DNA of 64,000 nucleotides, taken from Solibacillus isronensis. Its GTDB lineage: Bacteria; Bacillota; Bacilli; Bacillales_A; Planococcaceae. Below are positions 8,968 through 17,679 of this stretch, in pieces. The DNA lies in NCBI RefSeq assembly GCF_023715405.1, contig NZ_JAMBOC010000003.1:176182-240181 (forward strand), read 5' to 3'. Within the stretch, counting starts at the first letter, position 1; every line of letters begins with the position of its first letter. The position numbers and the translations under genes were made by a program. A model generated the notes under the pieces. The model did no database searches, was not told where the DNA came from, and worked only from the letters and a program-made list of their open reading frames with translations.

Positions 8968-9290
8968 ATCATTTTCCTCCATTGCTTAATCATTTTGCCC
9001 AAGCCTTTTTGGCCGTGACTGCAGTCGAAGTTATCTATAACTAAAGGATACCACAAAGGCTTGCTAAGGTTAGGGCATCACCTATAAAAATTACATTTTC
9101 GAGCGAAATAAGGGAGTTTCGAATGACAATCCGGTTTTTTAAAAGGAAGCACTGTACAAAATAGGGAAGCTTTGAAATAATTATCTGAATAATCTTTTAA
9201 TAAAGCACTCTCAGATAATTTAATGAACAATGTAAGCACTTTCAGCTAATGAAATTATCTGAGAATCATATAAAATGGGGGTAGATTCAT
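8968..9290. promoter_or_regulatory. Divergent control region between ROK and AraC genes
   Basis: Several nested signals are present. The 13-bp inverted repeat TCTCAGATAATTT/AAATTATCTGAGA lies at 9209-9221 and 9252-9264, and AATTATCTGA occurs a third time at 9179-9188. A direct repeat AAGCACT-Y-TCAG lies at 9204 and 9236 with a 32-bp step. A cre-like site TGTAAGCACTTTCA is at 9231-9244, differing from consensus only at the central G. A 9-bp inverted repeat CAAGCCTTT/AAAGGCTTG (9000-9008, 9055-9063) is nearer the ROK gene. These fit binding by AraC, ROK and CcpA, but the assignment is inferred. Confidence 0.5.
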
Positions 9291-10142
9291 ATGAAAGGTA
9301 AATTAGTAATAGAACAGCCGCTTATGGTGCATTACAAGATGGAAACATACTGGGATTATATCGATTACCATTCCCATCAAGAATATGAGATTTATTTTTT
9401 CCATGCCGGATCATGCCGTTATTTGATTCACGACCAGATTTATGATCTTGAGCCAGGAGATATTCTGTTAATGGATGGCATGGCTCTACACAAACCGAAT
9501 ATATCGCCGGACAGCGAGTATGTTCGCAGCACAATCCATTTTTCACCGCAATGGATGGAAAAGGCTTTAGAGGCAGTGGACGGTTTGCATTTGCTGGCCG
9601 TCTTCGAAAAATTGCATTACTGCCTGATCCGTACACAAGAGAACGAAGAATCAAAAGAGTTGGAAAAACTGGTACAGCGCCTTGAAGAAGTGCAACGGAA
9701 TAATGACTTTACAGGTGTCGGAAAAGAAGCAAACACGAAAATCCTGCTTCTGCAGATTCTGGTTGCCGTCAATCAGCTTGGCCAAGTCCATTCCTTGAAA
9801 ATTCCAAGCAAAAAAGCTGAAAAAGAAATGCATGCTGAGAATATCGCTTCTTTCATACAAGGAAATTTCCAGATGAAATTGTCGATTGAGTCGATTGCGA
9901 ATGCATTGAACTTAAGTAAATCGTATACTTCACATGTCTTCAAAGAGATGACCGGCTTCACAATCATGGAATATGTGATGGGTTGCCGTTTGAACCGAGT
10001 CAAACAATTGTTGGAAAACGAACCTGAGAAGACCTTAAAAAATATTGCGCATGAAAGCGGTTTCGAAAGCATTTCTCATTTTAGCCGTTATTTCCGTGAA
10101 AAAGTCGGGATGACAGCAAAAGCTTACCGAAATCGAGAATAA
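9291..10142 (+). CDS. AraC family transcriptional regulator with cupin sensor
   Basis: A 283-residue regulator. It has an N-terminal cupin-like sensor domain (about 10-90; HSHQEYEIYFF, then GDILLMDGMALHKP) and a C-terminal pair of AraC helix-turn-helix motifs (about 180-283; LSIESIANALNLSKSYTSHVFKEM and the conserved second HTH ending HFSRYFREKVGMTAKAYR). It probably activates the downstream dehydrogenase/isomerase/symporter genes in response to a sugar ligand. It starts 17 bp before the first dehydrogenase gene, so it is the first gene of that operon. The upstream region is rich in inverted and direct repeats. Confidence 0.9.
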   Translation: MKGKLVIEQPLMVHYKMETYWDYIDYHSHQEYEIYFFHAGSCRYLIHDQIYDLEPGDILLMDGMALHKPNISPDSEYVRSTIHFSPQWMEKALEAVDGLHLLAVFEKLHYCLIRTQENEESKELEKLVQRLEEVQRNNDFTGVGKEANTKILLLQILVAVNQLGQVHSLKIPSKKAEKEMHAENIASFIQGNFQMKLSIESIANALNLSKSYTSHVFKEMTGFTIMEYVMGCRLNRVKQLLENEPEKTLKNIAHESGFESISHFSRYFREKVGMTAKAYRNRE

Positions 10143-10158
10143 AATACGTGGGAGGAGA

Positions 10159-11325
10159 ATGAATATGAAAAAAGTGAGATTAGGAATTATCGGTTTGGGA
10201 GCTCAAGGGGGCGCTTATGCAGGCTTTATCGCTGAGGGCAGAGTACCGAATATGGAAATCGGGGCAATCTGCGATATCGATTCGGCGAAAAAAGAACTGG
10301 CGGCTGAAAAATATCCGTCTGTGCCGTTCTATGAAGACTACATTGACATGATGGAGAGCGGCAATGTCGATGCTATCATCACTTGTGTCCCGCACTACCT
10401 GCATCCTGAAATGGGGATCCAGGCGCTGAAGAGAGACATTCATTCTTTATTGGAAAAACCAGCTGGCGTCTACACGAAACAAGTGAAGGAACTAAATGAT
10501 TTTGCAGCAACTAAACCAGAGCTGACATTCGGCATCATGTTCAATCAGCGCGCCAATGAACTGTATCAGAAAGTTAAAGAAATCATCGATAACGATGAGA
10601 TTGGAAGCATCCGCCGCACAAATTGGATTATCACGACTTGGTGGCGTCCTCAGGGCTATTATGATCAAAGCGCTTGGAGAGCAACTTGGGAAGGTGAAGG
10701 CGGCGGTGTGCTTGTAAATCAGGCTCCGCATCAGCTGGATCTGATGCAATGGATCGCCGGTATGCCGAAAAAAGTCTATTCCAATGTCAAATACGGCTAT
10801 CAACGAAACATCGCGGTGGAAGACGAAGTGACGGCAATGTTCGATTACGGCAATGGCGCAACAGGCGTCTTCATCACAGCAACTCACGACATCATGGGAA
10901 CGGACCGTTTTGAAATCCACGGCGACAAAGGAAAAATCATTGTTGACGACAGCAAAAAAGTGACCATCAAACGTTTGAAACGTCCGGAAGCTGAAATGAG
11001 TGCGAGCATGGACATGCAGGACGTTATGAAAATTTTCATGGGGGGTGGCGCAGACGACATCTATGATGAAGAAGTGCTGGAATTCAAAGACGAATGGGGA
11101 GTACAGCACACAAGCGTACTCAAAAATTTCGCGGACAATGTCCTGGATGGTACACCACTTCTCGCACCAGGAAGCGACGGAATCTATGGAGTGGCATTAG
11201 CCAACGCAATTCATCTATCAAGCTGGCTCGGCAAAGAAGTTGAATTACCGGTAGATGAAAATCTGTACTTCGCTGAATTATCGAAAAAAATAGAAGAAGA
11301 AAAGAGCTTGTTAATCCAAAAATAA
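10159..11325 (+). CDS. Gfo/Idh/MocA family oxidoreductase (1)
   Basis: A 388-residue NAD(P)-dependent dehydrogenase. It has an N-terminal Rossmann domain with GLGAQG (12-17), the EKP motif at 99-101 (the catalytic lysine of the family) and a C-terminal GFO/IDH/MocA domain with GGGVLVNQAPHQLDLMQW, which holds the conserved His. The family oxidises or reduces sugars, inositols and glycosides, often at C3. The GGGAGGAGAATGA ribosome binding site is strong. It is separated from the next dehydrogenase by a hairpin with a T-run, which could lower downstream expression. The exact substrate cannot be told. Confidence 0.9.
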   Translation: MNMKKVRLGIIGLGAQGGAYAGFIAEGRVPNMEIGAICDIDSAKKELAAEKYPSVPFYEDYIDMMESGNVDAIITCVPHYLHPEMGIQALKRDIHSLLEKPAGVYTKQVKELNDFAATKPELTFGIMFNQRANELYQKVKEIIDNDEIGSIRRTNWIITTWWRPQGYYDQSAWRATWEGEGGGVLVNQAPHQLDLMQWIAGMPKKVYSNVKYGYQRNIAVEDEVTAMFDYGNGATGVFITATHDIMGTDRFEIHGDKGKIIVDDSKKVTIKRLKRPEAEMSASMDMQDVMKIFMGGGADDIYDEEVLEFKDEWGVQHTSVLKNFADNVLDGTPLLAPGSDGIYGVALANAIHLSSWLGKEVELPVDENLYFAELSKKIEEEKSLLIQK

Positions 11326-11334
11326 TAATAAAAA

Positions 11335-11371
11335 CAACTCATCACCATTGCCGGTGTTGATTTGTTTTTTT
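11335..11371 (+). terminator. Intra-operon hairpin with T-run
   Basis: A 12-bp stem with two mismatches (11335-11346 with 11353-11364) followed by seven T residues, between the first and second dehydrogenase genes. It probably allows partial read-through. Confidence 0.65.
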
Positions 11372-11389
11372 AAAGAGGGGGGAATCCAT

Positions 11390-12400
11390 ATGCTGAAAAT
11401 AGGAGTCATCGGATTGGGAGATATTTCAAAAATACATATTCCAGCCATTCAAAGCAACCCCTATGTCGAGCTTGCCGCAGTTTGTGATATCGACCCGGAG
11501 ATGGAAGGCACAGTCGAAGGGCCAGTGTTTTACACCGATTACCATAAGATGTTAGAAAAAGAAACTCTAGACTGCGTCCATATTTGCCTGCCACATCATC
11601 TTCATTACACGGCAACAAAAGCATGTGTTGAAAAAGGTATCCATGTCTTTCAGGAAAAGCCGTTGGCGCTGGATGCGAATGAAGGCAAATCGTTGGTTGA
11701 ATTGGAAGCGTTGAATCCAAATATCAAAATCGGGATTTCACTACAAAACCGGAGGAATGAGACAGTTATAAAGCTGCTGGAGATTTCAGCAAGCGGGGAA
11801 TATGGAAAGATTCTAGGTATAAAAGGACTTGTCGCCTGGTTCCGTCCGAAAGAGTATTACGACATCAAGCCTTGGCGTGGCCAAATGAAGTATGCGGGTG
11901 GCGGTGTGATGATCAATCAGGCGCTTCACACGATAGATCTGATGCAATTGTTCGGTGGAGAAATTAAGACAATCAAAGGTTCCATCGATGAATTGCTGGA
12001 TTATGGATTGGATGTAGAAGATACGGCAACGGCCCGCATCGAATTTATAAATGGAGCGAAGGGTCTATTATTTGCGACGAATGCCAATGCGGAGAATTCA
12101 TCAGTGGAACTCGAATTGCTATTTGAAAAAGGTAAATTCACAATTAAAGATAGCATTTTGACCGAGACACTAGTGGACGGAACGAAACTGAAGTTAGAAG
12201 AAGATCGGAAATTGCCGGGCATGAAATTTTATTACGGCGCAAGTCATGTGAAATTGATCAATGAGTTTTATGAATGCATCCGGCACAATACCGATGGTTA
12301 TATTAAAGCAAAAGATGCGCAAGTATCAATGGAAATGATTGATGCCATCCGTCAGTCAAGCATTAGCAGAAAACAGATTGCAATGGGGGTATATCAATGA
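11390..12400 (+). CDS. Gfo/Idh/MocA family oxidoreductase (2)
   Basis: A 336-residue dehydrogenase: Rossmann motif GVIGLGDIS at the N-terminus, FQEKPLAL carrying the catalytic lysine near residue 90, and GGGVMINQALHTIDLMQ with the family histidine. The start at 11390 is chosen because AGAGGGGGGAA lies just upstream; an earlier in-frame ATG at 11348 falls inside the preceding terminator hairpin. The stop overlaps the next gene by ATGA, so translation is coupled with the isomerase-like gene. It is distantly related to the neighbouring dehydrogenases, and two or more such enzymes in one operon are typical of pathways that oxidise then re-reduce a sugar ring position. Confidence 0.9.
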   Translation: MLKIGVIGLGDISKIHIPAIQSNPYVELAAVCDIDPEMEGTVEGPVFYTDYHKMLEKETLDCVHICLPHHLHYTATKACVEKGIHVFQEKPLALDANEGKSLVELEALNPNIKIGISLQNRRNETVIKLLEISASGEYGKILGIKGLVAWFRPKEYYDIKPWRGQMKYAGGGVMINQALHTIDLMQLFGGEIKTIKGSIDELLDYGLDVEDTATARIEFINGAKGLLFATNANAENSSVELELLFEKGKFTIKDSILTETLVDGTKLKLEEDRKLPGMKFYYGASHVKLINEFYECIRHNTDGYIKAKDAQVSMEMIDAIRQSSISRKQIAMGVYQ

Positions 12401-13272
12401 AAAAAGGGAAAATCGGCGTACAAATGATGATGCTGAAAGATAAAGTCGAGGAAATCGGCGTTTACGAAACGATGAGAAAAATTAATGAACTGGGATATCG
12501 CGCAGTGGAAGTCTCGCAAATCCCAATGACTGAAAATAATGTCTCTGAGCTGAAAAGAGCCAGCCAGGATTTCAATATCGAAATAGCAGCTTTATCAGCT
12601 TCGCTGGACCCGATAATGCCAGGAATGCCAGGCGAAACATTGACGGATGACTTTAATAAAATTGTTCAGGATTGCAAAACACTGGACTGTAATTTCCTCC
12701 GCATCGGCATGCTGCCGCTGACGATTATGGGCAACAAAGACAAAATCATGCAGTTTATCTCAAAAGCGGAAGGCATGGCGCATAGCCTGGCAGAACAGGG
12801 AATCGAACTATACTACCACACGCATCATGTCGAGTTCCAAAAATTTGATGGTGAGTACCTTCTTGATTTGATTAAAAACAATACGTCCAAGCTTGGTTTC
12901 GAGTTGGATATTCATTGGATTCAGCGCGCTGGTGAAAATCCGGTTGATATTATCACTCAGTATAAGGACCGGATTTCTTTATTACATCTAAAGGACTACC
13001 GCATTGGCCAATTAGACTTGAATGAGGAAGATTTCAAGGATATGCCAAAGTTCTTCAATAAATTTACAAATTTAATTGAATTTGCGGAAGTCGGTGAAGG
13101 GAATATGAATATCCCGGCAGTCATTGATGCAGGGCTTGCAAGCGGCGCAAAGTATTTCCTAGTGGAACAGGATGATACGTACGGTCGCGACCCGTTCGAA
13201 TGTCTGGAAATTTCAGCGCAGAATTTACGTAAACTCGGATATGCCGACTGGTTCGAGGCAACGGTTAAATGA
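12397..13272 (+). CDS. Sugar phosphate isomerase/epimerase-like TIM-barrel protein
   Basis: A 291-residue xylose-isomerase-like (AP endonuclease 2 superfamily) TIM-barrel protein. Candidate metal ligands are visible in E39 (VEVSQ), YYHTHHVEFQ, GFELDIHW, LLHLKDYR and the late Glu in AEVGEGNMN. These enzymes isomerise, epimerise or dehydrate sugars, and homologues next to Gfo/Idh/MocA enzymes act on inosose or 3-keto-sugars and their glycosides. The ATGA overlap with the preceding gene shows coupling. Whether it acts as epimerase, isomerase or beta-eliminating lyase is not decidable from sequence. Confidence 0.85.
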   Translation: MKKGKIGVQMMMLKDKVEEIGVYETMRKINELGYRAVEVSQIPMTENNVSELKRASQDFNIEIAALSASLDPIMPGMPGETLTDDFNKIVQDCKTLDCNFLRIGMLPLTIMGNKDKIMQFISKAEGMAHSLAEQGIELYYHTHHVEFQKFDGEYLLDLIKNNTSKLGFELDIHWIQRAGENPVDIITQYKDRISLLHLKDYRIGQLDLNEEDFKDMPKFFNKFTNLIEFAEVGEGNMNIPAVIDAGLASGAKYFLVEQDDTYGRDPFECLEISAQNLRKLGYADWFEATVK

Positions 13273-13288
13273 CAGGAGGTCGAAATAA

Positions 13289-14362
13289 ATGAGTAAAGAC
13301 GGAATGACATATGCGCCGAAAGGAAAACCGAATCCTGTAGTGAAGGAAGGTGAATTTTCGATTGCGGCTGCCGCTCTTGATCATGGCCATATCTATGGAA
13401 TGGTCAACGGCTTACTGGAGGCAGGCGCGACATTGAAATGGGTTTATGATCCGGACTCAAAAAAAGTGGAAGAATTCGTCGAGAAATTCCCACAAGTGGC
13501 AATAGCAGAATCGCTCGATCAGATTCTGGACGACCATGAAGTGAAACTGGTCGCCGCAGCTGCCATTCCTTCGCAGCGCAGTGCACTTGGAAACCGGGTA
13601 ATGGAATCCGGAAAAGATTATTTTACGGATAAAACACCATTCACCACGATGGCCCAATTGGAGGAGACGAAGCGTGTCGTTAAAAAGACCGGGAAGAAGT
13701 ACATGGTTTATTTCAGCGAACGTCTTCATGTTGAAGGTGCGGTTTTTGCAGGACAGCTTATTAAGGACGGTGCAATCGGCCGAGTTATTCAAGTGACCGG
13801 TTTCGGACCACACCGTTTGAATGCAGAAAGCCGTCCGGACTGGTTTTTTGATAAAGAGCAGTACGGCGGAATCCTTTGTGATATCGGCAGCCATCAGATT
13901 GAACAATTTTTATATTATGCTGGCTGTAAAGATGCGGAGGTTCTGCACAGTAAAGTCGGCAATTACAATAATCCGGACTATCCTGGGCTCGAGGATTACG
14001 GAGATGCCACGCTGCTTGGAGATAATGGTGCCACTCAAATTTTCAAAGTCGATTGGTTTACGCCTGACGGATTGCGGACATGGGGTGATGGCCGCACTTT
14101 CATCACCGGAACAGAAGGTACCATCGAAATTCGCAAATATCTGGATGTGGCGCGTGAAGAAACGGGTGATCACTTATATCTTGTTAACAAGGATGGCGAA
14201 AAGCATTACAGTCTTTCAGGGACTGTGGGCTATCCGTTTTTCGGGGAATTCATCAAAGACTGTATCAATCGCACTGAGAATGCTATGACGCAAGAGCATG
14301 CATTCAAGGCAGCTGAGCTTTGCCTAGTCGCACAGGAACAGGCTGTCGTCGTCTCGCGGTAA
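13289..14362 (+). CDS. Gfo/Idh/MocA family oxidoreductase (3)
   Basis: A 357-residue member of the family with an atypical N-terminus (a leader of about 25 residues before the Rossmann fold, AAALDHGHIYGMVNGLLEAG) and DKTPF in place of the usual EKP, which keeps the catalytic lysine. The C-terminal part has GGILCDIGSHQIEQFLYYAG with the conserved His. The divergence from the two other dehydrogenases suggests a different step or substrate. An AGGAGG site lies 9 bp upstream of the ATG. It ends the first transcription unit of the sugar island; a terminator follows. Confidence 0.88.
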   Translation: MSKDGMTYAPKGKPNPVVKEGEFSIAAAALDHGHIYGMVNGLLEAGATLKWVYDPDSKKVEEFVEKFPQVAIAESLDQILDDHEVKLVAAAAIPSQRSALGNRVMESGKDYFTDKTPFTTMAQLEETKRVVKKTGKKYMVYFSERLHVEGAVFAGQLIKDGAIGRVIQVTGFGPHRLNAESRPDWFFDKEQYGGILCDIGSHQIEQFLYYAGCKDAEVLHSKVGNYNNPDYPGLEDYGDATLLGDNGATQIFKVDWFTPDGLRTWGDGRTFITGTEGTIEIRKYLDVAREETGDHLYLVNKDGEKHYSLSGTVGYPFFGEFIKDCINRTENAMTQEHAFKAAELCLVAQEQAVVVSR

Positions 14363-14379
14363 GTAACAAAGCAATAAGG

Positions 14380-14427
14380 AAGCCGTTCCGCTAGCTGTTT
14401 AATATACTGGAAAGTGAAACGGCTTTT
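14380..14427 (+). terminator. Terminator of the dehydrogenase operon
   Basis: An 8-bp stem AAGCCGTT/AACGGCTT (14380-14387, 14418-14425) with partial inner pairing, followed by TT. Confidence 0.65.
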
Positions 14428-14463
14428 AAATCAAGTTTTCTGAGTATTGAAAAATCTGATTGA

Positions 14464-14534
14464 TTTTGTGCTTACTTTTAGTTTGTTGACTAAACAAATA
14501 GTGTTTCCACATCAATCTTATAGTAAGCACAAAA
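14464..14534. promoter_or_regulatory. 13-bp inverted repeat upstream of the symporter gene
   Basis: TTTTGTGCTTACT (14464-14476) is perfectly repeated in reverse complement at 14522-14534, 45 bp apart, enclosing a smaller TTTGTT/AACAAA pair. GTAAGCAC in the right arm also occurs in the araC control region at 9232, so the same regulator may act at both places. Confidence 0.5.
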
Positions 14535-14549
14535 ATTTCAAGAAAATAT

Positions 14550-14563
14550 TGAAAGCGCCTTCA
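14550..14563. promoter_or_regulatory. Probable cre (CcpA) site
   Basis: TGAAAGCGCCTTCA matches the cre consensus (TGWNANCGNTNWCA) at all but one position, 62 bp before the symporter start. This fits carbon catabolite repression of sugar uptake. Confidence 0.6.
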
Positions 14564-14625
14564 TCAAATATTTGAATCGAAAGAGAAGCAACAAAAAATT
14601 CTTATGGTAGAAAAGAGGAGATTCA

Positions 14626-16158
14626 ATGAAAGCTGCAGCACTCAACGAAGACCATACGTACCATAAAGCAAAAATTTGGCAGATTGGATTTTTCACACTA
14701 AATAACACGGCAACCAATTTGTATATGTTCATTTTAGCGTTTGTCACTTATTACGCTACAGGCATTGTTGGATTGACAGTTGTGGCTGTCAGCACCATTT
14801 TGACATTGATGCGCGTATTTGATGGGATAACAGATCCGATTATCGGCTTTATCATCGATAAGACAGAATCAAAATTCGGTAAATTCCGTCCGATGATGGT
14901 TATAGGGAATATCATTTTAGCGGGATCTATTTTGATTATGTACAATGTCACGCATCTTTTGCCGGAGTCACTCCAATTGGTATTTTTTATCTTAGTCTAT
15001 GCAATTTATGTCGTCGGGTATACGATGCAGACAGCTTGTACAAAAGCGGCTCAGACGGTGCTGACGAACGATCCGAAACAACGTCCGCTCTTTGCAGTAT
15101 TTGACGGTGTCAACAACACGATATTGTTCACCGGTGGACAAGTATTTATAGCCTCCTACTTAGTAATCAAGCATGGTGGATTTACAATGGCTTTATTCCA
15201 TGAGTTGAATACTTATGCCATACTCGCCGGTTTTATATTTACAGTGCTGGCTGTCATAGGCATCGCGAGCAAAGATCAGAAAGAATTTTATGGCCTCGCA
15301 GATTTAACAGTACAGACGAAGTTTCGAGATTATTGGCCGATTTTAAAAGGAAATCGACCGTTGCAAATGCTTATCATTGCAGCTTCCAGTGATAAATTAA
15401 CGTTAAGCGTCTTGCGCCATGCAGTTGTTGTAGTTATGTTATTTGGAATATTACTGGGGGATTACAGTTTAAGCGGAACGATCTCAATGATTATCATTGT
15501 ACCGACGCTGCTCATCACTTTTGCGGGAGTATGGTATGCACGCAAAACAGATTTGAAAAAAGCTTTTGTCATATCAACTTGGATCGGTCTCTTAGCGTTT
15601 GGGATGTTGGTGGCTTTCCTCTTCACGATTGATCCAACAACAATTTCACTTAGCGATATGGGTCTTGCCACAATCGGTTTTATTGTCTTGTACACATTGG
15701 GAATGGGCTTCGGAGCGTTGCCATCTGCCTTAGTTAATCCGATGATTGCCGATATATCCGACTATGAAACATTTAAATCTGGCCGCTATGTGCCGGGGAT
15801 GATCGGAACACTGTTCTCCTTCGTCGATAAATTGATTTCGTCGCTGGCTCCGGCTCTTGTCGGTTTTGCGGTAGCATTGATCGGCTATAAAGAAACTTTC
15901 CCTGAAATTGGAGATACGTTAACAACTTCCTTATATGGAATGACTATCTTCCTGGCATTTGGAATTCCGGTTCTTGGGTGGATTGCTTCTTTAATCGCAA
16001 TGAAGTTCTATCATTTGGATAGCAAGAAAATGGCTGAAATCCAGACTTCAATTGCTGAAGCTAAGGAAAAAGCTGAAGAAAAAAGAATGAGTGAACCATC
16101 TGCGGAACTAGTAGGTGAAAGTGAAGATATGCTGAACACTATTCTAAATCCGAAGTGA
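14626..16158 (+). CDS. GPH-type MFS sugar:cation symporter
   Basis: A 510-residue integral membrane protein with about 12 predicted helices. The motif RVFDGITDPIIGFIIDKTESKFGKFRP after the second/third helix is the signature of the glycoside-pentoside-hexuronide (GPH) symporters such as MelB/LacS/UidB, and SALVNPMIADISDYETFKSGRYVPG in the second half is the matching C-domain motif. It ends in a charged cytoplasmic tail rich in Lys/Glu that lacks the EIIA domain of LacS. It has its own regulatory region (inverted repeat and cre-like site) and GAGGAG ribosome binding site, and probably imports the sugar or glycoside degraded by the upstream enzymes. Confidence 0.9.
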   Translation: MKAAALNEDHTYHKAKIWQIGFFTLNNTATNLYMFILAFVTYYATGIVGLTVVAVSTILTLMRVFDGITDPIIGFIIDKTESKFGKFRPMMVIGNIILAGSILIMYNVTHLLPESLQLVFFILVYAIYVVGYTMQTACTKAAQTVLTNDPKQRPLFAVFDGVNNTILFTGGQVFIASYLVIKHGGFTMALFHELNTYAILAGFIFTVLAVIGIASKDQKEFYGLADLTVQTKFRDYWPILKGNRPLQMLIIAASSDKLTLSVLRHAVVVVMLFGILLGDYSLSGTISMIIIVPTLLITFAGVWYARKTDLKKAFVISTWIGLLAFGMLVAFLFTIDPTTISLSDMGLATIGFIVLYTLGMGFGALPSALVNPMIADISDYETFKSGRYVPGMIGTLFSFVDKLISSLAPALVGFAVALIGYKETFPEIGDTLTTSLYGMTIFLAFGIPVLGWIASLIAMKFYHLDSKKMAEIQTSIAEAKEKAEEKRMSEPSAELVGESEDMLNTILNPK

Positions 16159-16250
16159 AAACTACACAGTCCTATCTAGAATGGGAATGTTGTTTTCAGA
16201 AAATTAAAGTAATTAACTGTAAAAAATGGATATAAATTAAGGACAAAGCA

Positions 16251-16291
16251 AAAGCGGTTCTCCCCAAATCAAATTGTGGAGGACCGCTTTT
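16251..16291. terminator. Terminator between convergent genes
   Basis: A 13-bp stem with one G-T pair (16251-16263 with 16279-16291), flanked by A and T runs. It can serve the symporter gene and the convergent GlsB gene. Confidence 0.75.
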
Positions 16292-16348
16292 AGTTGCTTA
16301 CATAGAGTTCACTTTACCGTTAAAATATAAACTAAACGATTATTTAGC

Positions 16349-16603
16349 TTACGAAGCTCTACGCATTGATTTCATAATAAAGCTTACAATGAACACAAGT
16401 ATAATTGCACCTATGATAGCTGGGACGATATAGAAATCAGAAACTTTAGGTCCCCAACTTCCTAGAAGCATACCACCAATCCATGCACCAACAATACCTG
16501 CGATAATATTACCGATAATTCCACCTGGGACATCTTTACCTAAAATTGCTCCTGCTAGCCAACCGATAACCCCGCCAATTATTAAGAACCAAATAAAACT
16601 CAT
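16349..16603 (-). CDS. GlsB/YeaQ/YmgE family stress-response membrane protein
   Basis: An 84-residue very hydrophobic protein of three predicted transmembrane helices, with the family motifs GGVIGWLAG and GGIIGNIIAGIVGAWIGG (transglycosylase-associated protein family, Pfam Transgly_assoc). It is membrane-embedded and usually induced in general stress; its molecular role is unknown. The start at 16603 is preferred because TAGGAG lies 10 bp upstream; the in-frame ATG at 16612 directly abuts that site. Monocistronic. Confidence 0.85.
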   Translation of the reverse strand: MSFIWFLIIGGVIGWLAGAILGKDVPGGIIGNIIAGIVGAWIGGMLLGSWGPKVSDFYIVPAIIGAIILVFIVSFIMKSMRRAS

Positions 16604-16749
16604 AATTTCCATCTCCTATTTTTTATTTTAACTATTTCGCGATAGTGTTTTATAACCTTTATTGACCTCTTTCAAACATTTATAAGAAAAAAAGTTGTGA
16701 AAATTTTAATGGAGATTGTGGATGGTACTCAAGAATTTTTGTGAAATGT

Positions 16750-17679
16750 CTAGTTTCTCAAAAGAGTTTCCAACAACCGCAGCTGTTGTTCCAGCTGAAA
16801 ATAAGCCCGTTCTGCTTGCTCAAGTGTGACCAATTCGAAATGAAGAGGCTGTTTTGGGATGAGCTGTGCAACACGGTGCAAATCGGCCGTAATAATTTGT
16901 GCGATTTTCGGATAGCCGCCCGCTGTTTGTCGGTCCGCCATCAGCAAAATGGGCTGTCCGCTTGGAGGAAGCTGAATCGTCCCGATAGTAACGGCTTCAG
17001 AAAGCAAATTAAACGGTTTTTCCAATGAAATCGCGCTTTGCCCTTCCAGCCGGTAGCCCATGCGGTCGGCTTCAAGTGAAATTGTATAGTGCTGTTCGAT
17101 GAAGTGTTGTTGCATTTGAGGGCTGAATTCATGCCACTCGGTCCCTTTTAATAGGCGAATAGGTTTTCGCTCATAAAATGGATCTACTTTGATTTGATAT
17201 GTATGATATGGAATGGTCGATTTTTCATAAGGAATCGAATCACTTGCTTGAAGCGGTCGTCCATGAAAACCACCTAAGCCAGCTTTTAAATAAGTGCTGC
17301 GGCTGCCGAGTATTTCATCAACAGAAAAGCCGCCCGCAATACATAAATAGCTTCTTGCACCTTTTCGAATGGCACCGCATTTTAATACATCTCCTCTATT
17401 GATGGGAATTACTTTATACATCGGAACCTGGTTATCGTTAACTGTTGCGTGCATTTTCCCGCCTGCCAGTACAATCGCAGTCTTTTTCTCAAACTCATAT
17501 GAACCACCAAGTAACGTCATTTCAATTGCTGCTTTATTTTGCTGTTTAAGCAGGGCATTGCCGATGCGGAAAGCGACAGCATCCATGGCACCACTTACAA
17601 TAACACCGTATTGCTGGTAACCGATACGACCTGCATCTTGAACGGTGCTGAACAACCCGGGTTTAATAACGTTTAGCAT
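16750..17679 (-). CDS. pxpC: 5-oxoprolinase subunit PxpC (biotin-dependent carboxyltransferase family)
   Basis: A 309-residue KipA/PxpC protein of the AHS2 (allophanate hydrolase subunit 2) family. The start LNVIKPGLFSTVQDAGRIGYQQYGV with GAMD shortly after is diagnostic. With PxpA and PxpB it forms the ATP-dependent 5-oxoprolinase that opens pyroglutamate, a damage product of glutamine and glutamate, to glutamate. The start overlaps the end of pxpB by 7 bp, so they are co-translated. In Bacillus the homologue KipA can also counteract KipI in sporulation kinase control. Confidence 0.92.
   Translation of the reverse strand: MLNVIKPGLFSTVQDAGRIGYQQYGVIVSGAMDAVAFRIGNALLKQQNKAAIEMTLLGGSYEFEKKTAIVLAGGKMHATVNDNQVPMYKVIPINRGDVLKCGAIRKGARSYLCIAGGFSVDEILGSRSTYLKAGLGGFHGRPLQASDSIPYEKSTIPYHTYQIKVDPFYERKPIRLLKGTEWHEFSPQMQQHFIEQHYTISLEADRMGYRLEGQSAISLEKPFNLLSEAVTIGTIQLPPSGQPILLMADRQTAGGYPKIAQIITADLHRVAQLIPKQPLHFELVTLEQAERAYFQLEQQLRLLETLLRN

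Noticed and set aside
9231..9244. Listing the cre-like sequence as a separate cre site
   Set aside because: It lacks the central G of the highly conserved CG pair, so it is mentioned only within the control region; the sites at 14550 and 61461 are better.
10492..11109. 205-codon minus-strand ORF opposite the first dehydrogenase
   Set aside because: His/Phe-rich antisense frame caused by codon bias of the sense gene; no start signal or motif.
13821..14288. 155-codon ORF inside the third dehydrogenase gene
   Set aside because: It is a shadow in another frame of a well-supported dehydrogenase; its translation has no family features.
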